Positions 25,734 through 35,100 of a stretch of 64,000 nt of DNA are shown here, in pieces. Position 1 is the first letter of the stretch; each line of letters starts with the position of its first letter. The DNA lies in contig JAWPMS010000001.1 of the NCBI GenBank assembly GCA_033344795.1, positions 930,001-994,000 on the forward strand, given 5' to 3'. The position numbers were made by a program, and so were the translations under genes. Below the pieces are notes generated by a model that saw only the letters and a program-made list of their open reading frames with translations, was not told the origin of the DNA and searched no databases. This DNA comes from SHLQ01 sp033344795 (GTDB lineage Bacteria; Actinomycetota; Acidimicrobiia; Acidimicrobiales; SHLQ01).

Positions 25734-26483
25734 GTGCTCACCGTTGACTACGACTTGCTTGGATTGCACGCGGGCGACCGACTGCTCGACATCGGTTGTG
25801 GTTTCGGGCGTCATAGTTACGAAGCCCTTCGCCGGGGTGCCGACGTCGTGAGCAGCGACTTCTCGTTTCCCGAACTCGTCGAGGTTGAACAAACCGTGTC
25901 GGCCATGCACTCGTCTGGCGAGCTGCCAGATGGTGTCTCGTCTTCGTCGTGCAATGGCGACGTCACCCGACTGCCGTTCCCCGATGGTTCGTTCGATCGG
26001 ATCATTGCTAGTGAGATTCTCGAGCACATCGAAGATGACGAGGCGGCAATCGAAGAACTCGTTCGTGTGCTCCGACCGGGCGGCACGTTTGCGGCGACCG
26101 TCCCTGCAACGTTGCCCGAACAGATCTGCTGGAAGTTGACCGACGAATACCACGCACCAAAGGTCGAGGGCGGTCACGTCCGCATCTATGGGCGCGGCGA
26201 ACTCGCCGCACGCATGGAGACAGCAGGGCTCGAAATCATCGGATCACATCGGGCGCACTCACTGCACTCGCCATACTGGTGGCTTCGCTGTGCGGTCGGT
26301 GTGACTCGAGACGTCGAGGACAACCCGCTCACCAGTCTCTACAACCGCTTCCTGACCTGGGACATCATGAAACAACCTCCCGTGCTGAAGATGGTCGACA
26401 GGGTCCTGAACCCCATCCTCGGCAAGAGCCTGGTCGTGTACGGCGTGCGCCCCGTCCATGCAGGTGGTGTTCACCCGTCATGA
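25734..26483 (+). CDS. class I SAM-dependent methyltransferase
   Basis: A 249-residue protein starting at GTG 25734. The SAM-binding motif I is RLLDIGCGFGRHSYEA near residue 17; motif IV is FDRIIASEILEHIEDDE and the post motif is LVRVLRPGGTFAATVPATLP, all of type 11 methyltransferases. The C-terminal 100 residues form a variable lid (EEY-like DEYHAPKVEGGHVRIYG). Its tight position between a GT4 and a toroid protein suggests it methylates a sugar, lipid carrier or pathway intermediate; which one is not shown. Stop TGA 26481-26483 overlaps the ATG of the next gene. Confidence 0.88.
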   Translation: MLTVDYDLLGLHAGDRLLDIGCGFGRHSYEALRRGADVVSSDFSFPELVEVEQTVSAMHSSGELPDGVSSSSCNGDVTRLPFPDGSFDRIIASEILEHIEDDEAAIEELVRVLRPGGTFAATVPATLPEQICWKLTDEYHAPKVEGGHVRIYGRGELAARMETAGLEIIGSHRAHSLHSPYWWLRCAVGVTRDVEDNPLTSLYNRFLTWDIMKQPPVLKMVDRVLNPILGKSLVVYGVRPVHAGGVHPS

Positions 26484-27505
26484 GCCTCAACGAACCGCAG
26501 CTCCTCACAGAAGCGGAGATTTCTCAGACCGCTGACACCCTCGTCGAATGGCAGCTTCCGACGGGAATGATCCCCTGGATTCCAGGTGGACATGCCGATC
26601 CGTGGAACCACGTCGAGGCGTGCATGGCACTCGCGGTTGCGGGCAGGCTCGACGAAGCCGAACGAGGATACGACTGGCTCGCGTCGCTGCAGCACGATGA
26701 CGGGTCGTGGCACCAGTACTACACCGCCAAAGGTGTTGAGCAGGACAAGTTCGATGCCAACGTGATCGCCTACATCGCGACCGGCGTTTGGCAGCACTGG
26801 CTCATCACTGCTGACACCGGCTTTCTCGAGACGATGTTTCCTGTCGTGGAACGCGCCATCGACTGGATCTTCGAGCTGCAGCAGCCGCGTGGGGAGATCC
26901 TCTGGGCTCGACACGCCGACGGCACCCCCTGGCCATTTGCCTTGCTGACCGGCTCCTCGTCGATGTACCACTCTGCACGCGCTGCTCTCGCCGCCAGCCG
27001 CGCCGTCGGTCGAGAACGCGAAGACTGGGCGGGTCGAATCGAACGGCTGGGTCAGGTCCTTCGCGACCAACCCGGCGGAGCGTTTGCACCGAAGAACCGC
27101 TGGGCGATGGATTGGTACTATCCGGTGCTCAGCGGTGCCGTACGTGGCGAAGCCGGGCGCGAGCGCCTTGCCTCACGGTTCGACACGTTCGTGATGGAGG
27201 GACTCGGCGTGCGTTGCGTTGGAGATCGGCCCTGGGTCACAACTGCCGAGACGTGTGAATGTGCCCTTGCCCATCTCGCGGTCGGCGAACGGGCCATCGC
27301 AGAAGAGCTCTTCGCGACGACCCGGAGATTGCGTGGCCAGGACGGCCGCTATTGGACGGGCGAGGTTCACCCGGAGGAAGTGCACTTCCCCGGAGGCGAG
27401 ATGTCCACGTACTCTTCCGCGGCGGTTCTTCTGGCCAATGACGCCATCGCTGGCCGGAGTCAAGCTGCCCGACTTTTCATCGACCACGACCAGATGCCGG
27501 TCTGA
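26480..27505 (+). CDS. alpha/alpha-toroid protein, prenyltransferase/squalene-cyclase-like
   Basis: A 341-residue soluble protein with helical repeats of the alpha/alpha-toroid fold. A QW-type motif is seen in WLASLQHDDGSWHQYY near residue 72, with further repeat-like units DWIFELQQPRGEILWARHAD and RLRGQDGRYWTGEVHPEE. The segment TGMIPWIPGGHADPWNHVEA near the start resembles openings of six-hairpin carbohydrate-active enzymes. The fold is shared by terpene cyclases, protein prenyltransferase beta subunits and glycosidases, so the reaction cannot be told. No DxDD or DDxxD motif is obvious. Position behind GT4 and a methyltransferase points to a glycan or glycolipid pathway. ATG 26480 overlaps the previous stop. 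Confidence 0.72.
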   Translation: MSLNEPQLLTEAEISQTADTLVEWQLPTGMIPWIPGGHADPWNHVEACMALAVAGRLDEAERGYDWLASLQHDDGSWHQYYTAKGVEQDKFDANVIAYIATGVWQHWLITADTGFLETMFPVVERAIDWIFELQQPRGEILWARHADGTPWPFALLTGSSSMYHSARAALAASRAVGREREDWAGRIERLGQVLRDQPGGAFAPKNRWAMDWYYPVLSGAVRGEAGRERLASRFDTFVMEGLGVRCVGDRPWVTTAETCECALAHLAVGERAIAEELFATTRRLRGQDGRYWTGEVHPEEVHFPGGEMSTYSSAAVLLANDAIAGRSQAARLFIDHDQMPV

Positions 27506-27527
27506 CGCGCCTGCACCGCGAAGCCGA

Positions 27528-28142
27528 TCAGGGAGCTCGCAACACCCGCAGCGAGCCCACGACGTCGATTTCGACGAACCCATCGTCGAGCGCTCGAAGG
27601 TAGATCTCATAGGGCGGACGTCCACCATCGGCTGGATCCGGGAAGACATCGTGGATCAGCAGCGTGCCGCCGCTGATCAGTTTTGGCGTCCAGCCCTCGT
27701 AGTCGCGATGGGCGGGTTCCGAACCGTGACCACCGTCGATGAATAACAGCGCAAGAGGCGTGGTCCATACCTGCGCGATGGCGGGCGAATCGCCGACGAC
27801 AGCAACCACATGTGATTCCAGTCCCGCGTCGTGGATGGTGCGGCGGAACTTCGGCAGCGTGTCCATGATGGCCAGGTCCGGGTCGACGAGATCGGGCTCG
27901 TGCCACTCCCAGCCTTCTTGGTTTTCCTCGGAGCCGCGGTGATGATCAAGGGCGAACAGAAGTCGTCCTTGATCTCTCGCCGCTGCGCCCAGGTAGATCG
28001 CAGATTTGCCGCAATAACTGCCAACCTCCAGGAACGGCCCACCGACAGAGCACGACGAAGCATGGGCGTGGAGAGCGAGCCCTTCGTCGGGGGGCATGAA
28101 TCCCCGAGCCGCCTCCGCCCGCATGCGATCGAGCTCCAGCAT
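27528..28142 (-). CDS. class I SAM-dependent methyltransferase, CmcI/O-methyltransferase-like
   Basis: A 204-residue protein. Motif I is FLEVGSYCGKSAIYLGAAA near residue 40, an acidic pair in LFALDHHRGSEEN ends strand 2, and LLFIDGGHGSEPAHRDYEGW carries the catalytic/metal Asp region seen in CmcI-like methyltransferases and TylF-type sugar or catechol methyltransferases. ILIHD-like LLIHDVFPDPADGG follows. ATG 28142 is used; two bases separate it from the stop of the upstream gtrA-like gene, so these minus-strand genes are coupled. It converges with the toroid gene. Substrate unknown; a small-molecule or sugar hydroxyl is likely from the family. Confidence 0.8.
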   Translation of the reverse strand: MLELDRMRAEAARGFMPPDEGLALHAHASSCSVGGPFLEVGSYCGKSAIYLGAAARDQGRLLFALDHHRGSEENQEGWEWHEPDLVDPDLAIMDTLPKFRRTIHDAGLESHVVAVVGDSPAIAQVWTTPLALLFIDGGHGSEPAHRDYEGWTPKLISGGTLLIHDVFPDPADGGRPPYEIYLRALDDGFVEIDVVGSLRVLRAP

Positions 28143-28144
28143 TG

Positions 28145-28600
28145 TCAGACCGGTTCGTGGACGGGCTCTACGTCTTTCCACAAATATTTCTCGAGGAAGG
28201 CGAACTTGACCAACCAGAGTGCACCAAACGATGCCACCTGTGTGAGCAGGAGAATCGGCTTCACATCGGTGATGAGGCTGGCAATTCCGATGGCCACCGT
28301 CGAAACGACGAAACCGAAGAAGGTCATGATCCAGAAGGGTCCAACCTCACGCGAGGCGCTGTGATTGCCGGTTCCGCGTCCCCACACCCACCGTCGATTC
28401 AGGTAATAGGCCGGTGGCGTGCTCATGCACACCGATATGAAGTTCGCAAAAACGCCAGGCCAATCAAAGACGTAGAGGCCGATCAGCAACGTCGTGACAC
28501 CCACGATGCTGCCGATGATGGTGACCCCGCCATATTTCATCAAACGCTGACCGTAGTCTTGCCACAGGCGCGCCAGATTCAGGCGGCGAGGCTGATCCAT
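28145..28600 (-). CDS. GtrA-like membrane protein
   Basis: A 151-residue protein with four membrane helices (YGGVTIIGSIVGVTTLLIG; VFANFISVCMSTPPAYYLN; FWIMTFFGFVVSTVAIGI; ILLLTQVASFGALWLVKFAF) and the GtrA family motif NRRWVWGR in the loop after helix 2. GtrA-type proteins are thought to help move polyprenyl-linked sugars across the membrane or to act as accessory subunits for glycosylation. ATG 28600 gives the normal family length; longer upstream starts would overlap the divergent promoter region. Together with the neighbouring GT4 it supports an envelope glycan pathway in this part of the window. Confidence 0.85.
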   Translation of the reverse strand: MDQPRRLNLARLWQDYGQRLMKYGGVTIIGSIVGVTTLLIGLYVFDWPGVFANFISVCMSTPPAYYLNRRWVWGRGTGNHSASREVGPFWIMTFFGFVVSTVAIGIASLITDVKPILLLTQVASFGALWLVKFAFLEKYLWKDVEPVHEPV

Positions 28601-28658
28601 TCGGACAAGGTTAGGCGAGGCTGTGGGCAAATCGGTGCGACCAAGCAGACTGTTGGTC

Positions 28659-29669
28659 ATGCGCTTCCGTTCGTTCCTTGTGGTTCTCGCACTTGTCACG
28701 GCCTGTAGCTCCGACCCAACCGCATCACGTTCCGTTGGCACTCCGACAAATCAGGACGCGGTCAGCGGTCAAACGTCGACCCCAAACAGCGGTGATGGTG
28801 GGGTCGTGAACACTGCAGCGATCGGTCGGGCAGCCGAGGTCACCCCCGAGCAACTCACGGCGTTCAACGGCCGTGTCGTGCCTCCGGTGGCCACGAGCGG
28901 AGAGAGCGCCGCGGCGTTGTTCACCGAAGTGCAGCGGGGGCTACGAATCGATGAACAAGACCCGCTGGTGTACGCGGACCTCGGTCACACGGAACAGTTG
29001 GTCATCCGCTGGCTGATTCGCAACGAAGAGGCAATCGAGTCGTTTCGAGCAGGCCTCAGCCCAGCCGACCTGGCCGTTGCTGACTTGCATCTCACCGCCC
29101 GCCGCGAACTTGGGCTCCTCCACTCCGGCGCAGATCCCTCGCCCGACATTCCGGCGTGGACGATCATCGAACCAGAACCTCTGGAAACGCTGATCGAACA
29201 TTACAAACGAGCTGGTGAGGCCACCGGCATCGATTGGCAGGTGTTGGCGGGCATCAACCTCATCGAAACTGGGATGGGTCGGATACGTGGCTTGAGTAGC
29301 GCCGGCGCTCAGGGTCCGATGCAGTTCCTCCCATCGACATGGGATGAGGTGTCCGAAGGCGGCGACATCGACGATCCCAGTGACGCCATTGATGGAGCGG
29401 CTCGATACTTGGTTCAGCGGGGTGGCCTCGAAGACATCCGCGCCGGTCTCTTTGGGTACAACAACTCGGAGAACTATGTGAACGCAGTACTCGCCTATGC
29501 AGACCTGGTGAAGCTCGATGAACGGGCAATTCGAGGCTTCTACAACTGGGAGATCTATGTAGGCACTGAGGCGGGCACCCTCTGGCTCCCCGTGGGGTAC
29601 GTCTCACCCGAAGCCACGCCGGCGGTCGAGTACGCGAGCGTGAACCCCTGGGCGCTCACGTTGGGATGA
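28659..29669 (+). CDS. lipoprotein with lytic transglycosylase (SLT-like) domain
   Basis: A 336-residue protein: short basic start, hydrophobic core and lipobox ALVTAC (Cys near 17), a low-complexity linker, a helical region (residues about 60-150) and an SLT-like domain from about 170. The catalytic Glu region is INLIETGMGRIRGL, followed by SSAGAQGPMQFLPSTWDEV and RYLVQRGGLEDIRAGLFGYN, which match the E-S/T-x-F-x-P and GxxQFMPSTW-type motifs of murein transglycosylases that cleave peptidoglycan to 1,6-anhydro products. It is outside the cell, tethered by lipid. The start is ATG 28659 because the signal peptide begins there. Divergent from the gtrA-like gene. Confidence 0.88.
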   Translation: MRFRSFLVVLALVTACSSDPTASRSVGTPTNQDAVSGQTSTPNSGDGGVVNTAAIGRAAEVTPEQLTAFNGRVVPPVATSGESAAALFTEVQRGLRIDEQDPLVYADLGHTEQLVIRWLIRNEEAIESFRAGLSPADLAVADLHLTARRELGLLHSGADPSPDIPAWTIIEPEPLETLIEHYKRAGEATGIDWQVLAGINLIETGMGRIRGLSSAGAQGPMQFLPSTWDEVSEGGDIDDPSDAIDGAARYLVQRGGLEDIRAGLFGYNNSENYVNAVLAYADLVKLDERAIRGFYNWEIYVGTEAGTLWLPVGYVSPEATPAVEYASVNPWALTLG

Positions 29670-29681
29670 TCGCCCGCAGCG

Positions 29682-30878
29682 TTAGTAGTAGTCGACGACC
29701 ACGTTGTCGATGCCCCAAGACTCATTGCTGAGGCTCTCCGTGAAGTTGGAGAAGAACGTGAACGTCACCGTGTTCGCGGTATGGGCCGTGTCACACACGG
29801 TCACCGGGATCACCGCCTCGCCCCAGGTTCCAGTGCCATAACCGAGCGAGTCCGATTCGGTTTCGTCGACCGCGGTATCACCCTGGTTGTGCACGGGCTT
29901 CATGTATTGATTCGTGCCGTCGACGTCGACGCCGAACTCGTCGGGGCCCCAGCCGTTGTTGCCATCCCATGAGCCGATCGCATACAGGTCGAACGTCACG
30001 CAAACCATCGTGTGAGCCGGAAGGTTGCTGATGGTGAGGTCGATCGAATCGTTGGTACCAAACCGTCCGAGGAAGTTGCGTGTTGAATCGGCCGGCGGCG
30101 TGATGATGTCGGAATCGGAGGCACCTGTCCATGTGACGTCGCCCACGTTGAGTGGTCCGTCGAACGAGCCGGAGTCGTACACGGTGCTGCTCGGCGGAGT
30201 GACCGGCGTGCTCGCAGAGATATTCGAGCCCTCACCGATGAACGTCGACGAAGTCGAATAGTCCTCGAAGTCCACACCATCGCCCGGCAAGATGCCCGTG
30301 AACCAGTCATGGGTGTACTTCAACGCCACACCGACCTGGATGTCTCCGTTCACCAAACGACCTGGAGCACACCAGTTCGAATCGACCTTGGTGACGTCAC
30401 ACGTGTAGGTCGAACCGGACACACCGCCGCCATCGTCGAAATCCGCCTGGGTCAACGTCCCCGCGACCACATCGGCAAACTGCGTGCCCGAACCATACGC
30501 GTTGCACGTCCCGAAGATGCCACCTCCGGCCACAGCAAGACGACAATTCTCAATGGTGGTCGCATGATCGGGATCGGTCGCATCAAAGATCACAACCCAC
30601 TCGAGATTCTCGACGTTCTCCGCGCCGATCTCACCAACGATCGACTGCAGGATACGCAGATCGGTCTCCGGTTGATCACCGATCGAAGCAGCGCGCAACA
30701 ACCCCGTACGCACACCGCTCGTCGTTGCAGACTTTGCTTCCCAGGCCATACCCGCCTCGACCGCACCAAGAATCACGAACAAGAGGATCGGCACGGCCAA
30801 CGCGGCCTCGACAAGCACTGCACCGCGCTCGCTCGACCAGCGGCGCTTGATTGTCGAGAGGATCGGGAGGAGTGTCAT
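29682..30878 (-). CDS. TadE-like protein with extra C-terminal beta-sandwich domain
   Basis: A 398-residue protein. Residues 15-45 give the TadE signature, ERGAVLVEAALAVPILLFVI, with the Glu after the processing-like position; the helix anchors the protein or assembles it in a Tad pilus-like structure. A TadE-type extracellular domain extends to about residue 210. The last 180 residues are unlike normal TadE: a Ser/Thr-rich linker, then a beta-rich module (LNVGDVTWTGASDSDI; SIDLTISNLPAHTMVCVTFDL; ESWGIDNVVVDYY) with the closing W-G-I-D-N strand common in jelly-roll or lectin-like domains. It follows the next TadE gene on the same strand by 81 bases. No pilus ATPase genes are in the window. 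Confidence 0.8.
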   Translation of the reverse strand: MTLLPILSTIKRRWSSERGAVLVEAALAVPILLFVILGAVEAGMAWEAKSATTSGVRTGLLRAASIGDQPETDLRILQSIVGEIGAENVENLEWVVIFDATDPDHATTIENCRLAVAGGGIFGTCNAYGSGTQFADVVAGTLTQADFDDGGGVSGSTYTCDVTKVDSNWCAPGRLVNGDIQVGVALKYTHDWFTGILPGDGVDFEDYSTSSTFIGEGSNISASTPVTPPSSTVYDSGSFDGPLNVGDVTWTGASDSDIITPPADSTRNFLGRFGTNDSIDLTISNLPAHTMVCVTFDLYAIGSWDGNNGWGPDEFGVDVDGTNQYMKPVHNQGDTAVDETESDSLGYGTGTWGEAVIPVTVCDTAHTANTVTFTFFSNFTESLSNESWGIDNVVVDYY

Positions 30879-30959
30879 AGCAACGTTTTCTCGGCGCGAT
30901 GCCGGGTTGTCTTCAGCGCTTCGCGCTGAAATGAGTCGGGTGAATCAGGCGGCAGATCA

Positions 30960-31559
30960 CTAGAGGTCCAGCTCGACGACTTCAACAGTCGACGCAGAGA
31001 GCGTGATGCTGTCGAAGAACCCGGTCACGTACTGATAGTCGTATTCGATGTAGATGCCGAGGTTCTGCCATTGCGTTCGTTGGGCTGCCGTCAACCCGGT
31101 CTCGACCGAACCGCTGCCGGCTGCGACGTCCTTGAATTCAGTGCCGTATGCGTTGCAGAGGCCGGCCTGGCTCGCAGGGTTGTCCGATCCGTCGATGCAG
31201 GACGCCGGCAACGAGGCATCGAGTGTGGGTGCGTGGAAGATGATCACCTTCGTCACCTCGCCGTTCAGCGTTGCGGCGCCATTGACGACCCGCTGAAGGA
31301 TTTCCCGGTCTGCGTCAGCGTTGTCACGCTGAATCGATGCCACACGGGCTGCACTTCGTGACATGTCCTGCAGCGCGAGATGACTTCGGAACATCAATCC
31401 GATCTCGATGCCACCGAAAACGACAAGGAGAAACAGTGGCGCGACCAATGCGAACTCGAGGGCCGCAGCTCCGCGTTCACGTCGCGGGCGGCGGGGGAGG
31501 TCAAGGGAAGGTCGATCCTCCACGCGTGAACGGCGTCGGCGTCGGTGGAACAGGTGCAT
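30960..31559 (-). CDS. TadE-like pilus assembly protein
   Basis: A 199-residue protein with a very basic N-terminus (HRRRRRSRVE) followed by ERGAAALEFALVAPLFLLVV, the TadE/TadF signature including the conserved Glu, then a single extracellular domain with helix HLALQDMSRSAARVAS and two cysteines (ASCIDGSD, GLCNAYG) likely paired. CNAYG recurs in the downstream TadE protein (GTCNAYGSG), so the two are related. In Tad systems such minor pilin-like proteins prime pilus assembly or surface attachment. The two genes are probably one operon. No peptidase or ATPase of the system is nearby. Confidence 0.85.
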   Translation of the reverse strand: MHLFHRRRRRSRVEDRPSLDLPRRPRRERGAAALEFALVAPLFLLVVFGGIEIGLMFRSHLALQDMSRSAARVASIQRDNADADREILQRVVNGAATLNGEVTKVIIFHAPTLDASLPASCIDGSDNPASQAGLCNAYGTEFKDVAAGSGSVETGLTAAQRTQWQNLGIYIEYDYQYVTGFFDSITLSASTVEVVELDL

Positions 31560-31619
31560 ATCGTCGCTATCGGCACAGCTTTGCCAAAGGTGTACACCCG
31601 AATGCGAAGTCGGGTCGAT

Positions 31620-31675
31620 TGGCCCATATGAGCGGGCCAGATGGACCCCCGATCACGCAAAGACAACGGCCCGCT
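31620..31675 (+). promoter_or_regulatory. overlapping alternative hairpins upstream of rpiB
   Basis: TGGCCC (31620-31625) can pair with GGGCCA (31634-31639), while AGCGGGCC (31631-31638) can instead pair exactly with GGCCCGCT (31668-31675). The two pairings share 31634-31638 and exclude each other. This lies 37-92 bases before the rpiB ATG in the 152-base gap between divergent genes. It could be a leader switch or only GC-rich chance symmetry. Confidence 0.25.
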
Positions 31676-31711
31676 GAGGTGTGAGCCGTACCGGGCGCGC
31701 AGAATGTACCC

Positions 31712-32158
31712 ATGCGCATTGCACTTGGAAGTGACCACGCCGGATTCGACCTGAAGGCACACCTCGCGGTGCGTCTCCGCGACCAAGGTCACGATGTCCT
31801 CGACCTTGGAACGGATTCAGCGGAGTCGGTGGACTATCCCGAGTTCTGCGCTGCGGTGGGGCGCGCCGTGGTCGCTGGGGAGGCTGACTGGGGCATCGTC
31901 ATGGGAGGCTCAGGCCAGGGCGAGCAACTCGCGGCGAACAAGGTGCGCGGGGTCAGAGCTGCGCTCTGCAACTGCCTGTACACCGCACGGATGGCGAGAG
32001 CGCACAACGATGCCAATGTGCTCTCGATCGGCGCACGTGTGGTCGGGCTGAGCATCGCCGAGGAGATCGTCGACATCTTTGCGACCACGGAGTTCGAGGG
32101 AGGGCGCCATCAACGTCGTGTCGACCAAGTCATGGCGATCGAGAACGAGGCGCCCTAG
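31712..32158 (+). CDS. rpiB: ribose 5-phosphate isomerase B
   Basis: A 148-residue protein matching RpiB over its length: MRIALGSDHAGFDLKAHL at the start carries the phosphate/sugar-binding SDHAG, and WGIVMGGSGQGEQLAANKV holds the catalytic loop with a Glu (GSGQGE) in place of the Cys used by E. coli-type enzymes, as in the actinobacterial branch. RAALCNCLYTARMARAHNDANV and LSIGARVVG complete the signature. It interconverts ribulose 5-phosphate and ribose 5-phosphate in the non-oxidative pentose phosphate pathway. Its stop is one base from the convergent stop of the giant repeat protein. Confidence 0.95.
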   Translation: MRIALGSDHAGFDLKAHLAVRLRDQGHDVLDLGTDSAESVDYPEFCAAVGRAVVAGEADWGIVMGGSGQGEQLAANKVRGVRAALCNCLYTARMARAHNDANVLSIGARVVGLSIAEEIVDIFATTEFEGGRHQRRVDQVMAIENEAP

Positions 32159-32159
32159 G

Positions 32160-35100
32160 TCAGTGATCGATACGCGGCCCTCGGCCGCGTCGGCGTCCAC
32201 GCGCGTGATGCCGAGCAGGACCGACTCGATCGCCGTTGCTGCGGCTCGTGGCATGCGGGCGGTCACGAAGGTCGATCGTCTCGCGTTCGTTGATGTGTCG
32301 AGGTGTGCGCCTGAGCGCCCGGCGCGCTCGCCTGTCCCGCACGCGCCTCACGGTGCGATGTACGAAGATGGCGAAGAACAGGGCAAAGGCACTCCCGCCA
32401 AGGGCAACCAGCCGCTGTTCCTCAACGGAGAGTTGCGAGAACACGTTTCCGTTGTCACCCCTCGACGAGGGCGGTACGTCGATGAGAGCTGACTCGGCTG
32501 GTGCACTGTCGATCGGGTCACCGGCGACGGAAACTGCGGAGAAGCCGAACGCTGTCTCGATCGATTCCGAGCGTGTACGAGCTGTCTGAATTTGCAGCTG
32601 CACGCTCACGGACTCGCCACTTCGGATCAGATTTCTCCGTCGGACCAGGTTCAACCGGTCCTCACCGTCGAACCCGTCGTCGATCAGAAGATCATCGCTC
32701 GTCACCGACATCACGTCGAAGGGACCTTCGAGGACAGCGTCGAGATCGACGATCAACTCTGTTGAATCCACATCGATCGGGCCGGTGTTGGTGATCGTCA
32801 CGTCGATCGTGATGTCGAGCCAATCGTCGTTTGTGCTTTCGTTCACCTCGGCGACCACAACCGTCATTTCTGCAGCCGGTTGCGGCACCTCGACTCGAAC
32901 TGCGGTGGCGATGTCGTTGTCACCGGGTTCTTGGTTGCCGTCGGGGTCGGTGTCCGTGCCGTCGGTGGAATCATCGATCACGATCCCGGAGAACGGGTCG
33001 GCCCCGATCGCAAAGGCGCTGCTCCGGAACGGGCCGGGAAGAGCCTTCGATGGCAGCACGACGGCGTCGTACTGCAATCTGCAACGCTCCCCCGGCTGGA
33101 GCTCGACACCCGAGACGAGAACGGGGTCCACGGCTCCGCCGTCATAACTGGAACTTGCATGACCATCGCAGGGAGACTGCTCTTCGATGCGCACTCGCGA
33201 CGTCACAAATGATGACCCGGTGCCAAAAGCTTGGCGGAGCTGATCGTGAACCTGCACATCCGATAGCGGGAATGGTCCGGCGTTTTCGACCAGGATTTCG
33301 TAGGTCACCGCCACGCCGCCGTCCGATCGGACCTGGGGCTCTCCGATTACCTGCTTGGCAACACCCAACTCGCCTTCGACACTCAGACGAGTGAGCGTGT
33401 TCGCTTCGATCTCATCTCCGATGGAACCCAAACCCGCTCCACCCGGCGTTCGTCCCGAAACGATGGTTCTCGTGCTGTACACGCCACGACTCTCCGGAGT
33501 AATCGTCATGTCGAGTTCAACCGTTGCCCGATCACCAGCGGCAAGGGTGTCGGTCCCGACGAGCAATCTCGTGTCTCCGAGCTCTCGCGGCTCGGCGCCC
33601 TCATCGCTTTGTTCGACAGGGATCTGACCAAGCCCGTCGAAATCCGAATTGACGGTGAGCTTCTCTGATCGAATCTCGCGCACGAGGATGCGCGACTCCT
33701 CTCCGAGGGCGCGGAGGAGATCTTGATTCACCTGCATGTTCCGAAGCTCGACGTCGCCATCGTTGATCAAGTCGATCGAGAAGCTCACATCGAATGTGCC
33801 ATCGGAGTTCCACACAGGACGCCCGAGAAGCTCCTGTTCGATCCGAAGCGCAGGGTCCTCGATGAACTCGATCGGTTCGGCCGCCTGCAGGTCGGCAACG
33901 ACCTCCGTTCCGGTTGGCGAGACCGCACGGGTTTGCGCTGCCGGAAGAAACGGTCCGAGCACGTTTCCCGGCGTCACGAGCGCACGTGTTGTCACCACCA
34001 CTGCCTGCCCAACATCGAGCCCCACCCCGCGCTCGAGAATGTCGAGACCCCGTTGCGCAAGTTCAAGCTCGGCTAAGGGAACATCGTTCGAGTGGGTGGT
34101 GAGCAACACTGCTTCCACACCTTCATAAACCTCGTCCAAGTCCTCCAAGAGGCCCACGAACTCGAGCGGCGTCGACCCATCGTTCGTGATCTCATAACTT
34201 GTTTCGACGGTGTACGAGCCGTCGCGGTTGTTGTCGATCTTGCGAGCCACGGGCGCTATCGCGATCGACGGAAGGTCAATCTGCGCCCCAACCACTGCGG
34301 TGATCTGCTGTTGTGCCGGCGAGGTTCCCGTCGCACGCAGTTCGCCGACGAACGGACCGACATTTCCATTCGGGGTAATCGACACGATGAGCGTCACCAC
34401 AGACCGTTCATCGACCGATTGCGACTGATCGGGAACGAGCATCTCGATGGACTCGCCTGCGACAAACGCTTCGCTCACGTCCAGATCGCTGCTGAGAAGA
34501 CCGTCGACGCGAAACGACACGTCCGGAAAAACTTCGCGCAGATCCAGTTCGAGCTGCACGTCATCGAGACTGACATCGCCAGAATTGACCATCACCAAGT
34601 CCACGATCACGCGAAGGGTTTCCTCGTCGGTGCTCTCGACCGATTGCACTTGGCTCGACAACGAAAAGGCCGGAGACTCGGTCAATGTGAGCGGGACCGT
34701 CGACGTCTCGGCGGTGGCAAGCGCTCCGGATGGCGACGTGCCGACGAGTTCGGTTTGCAGCTCGTACGGACCCAACTCGCTCCCAGGCAGGATTCCGATG
34801 TCGAGCTCCACTCGACACGACGAGCCCGGCGCCAGCGTCAACTCATCGGAGATCCTCGAACATTCGTCGATGATCGATCGTTCGGCGAGACGTCGTTCTC
34901 CGAGAGTCGACCCAGCATCGGATGTCGACACATCTATGAGTGGGACGTCCCCGGTGTTTTTGACGATGACCTCATGGGTCAACCCATACGTTCCATCGCC
35001 GTAGTTCTCCCTGGCCAGGAGCGAGGATTCAGCCGAAAGAGCAACCAACTCGGTGAACGTGAGCGGGCTGAGTTCGATCGAGTCGCTGACTGTGGCTCGA

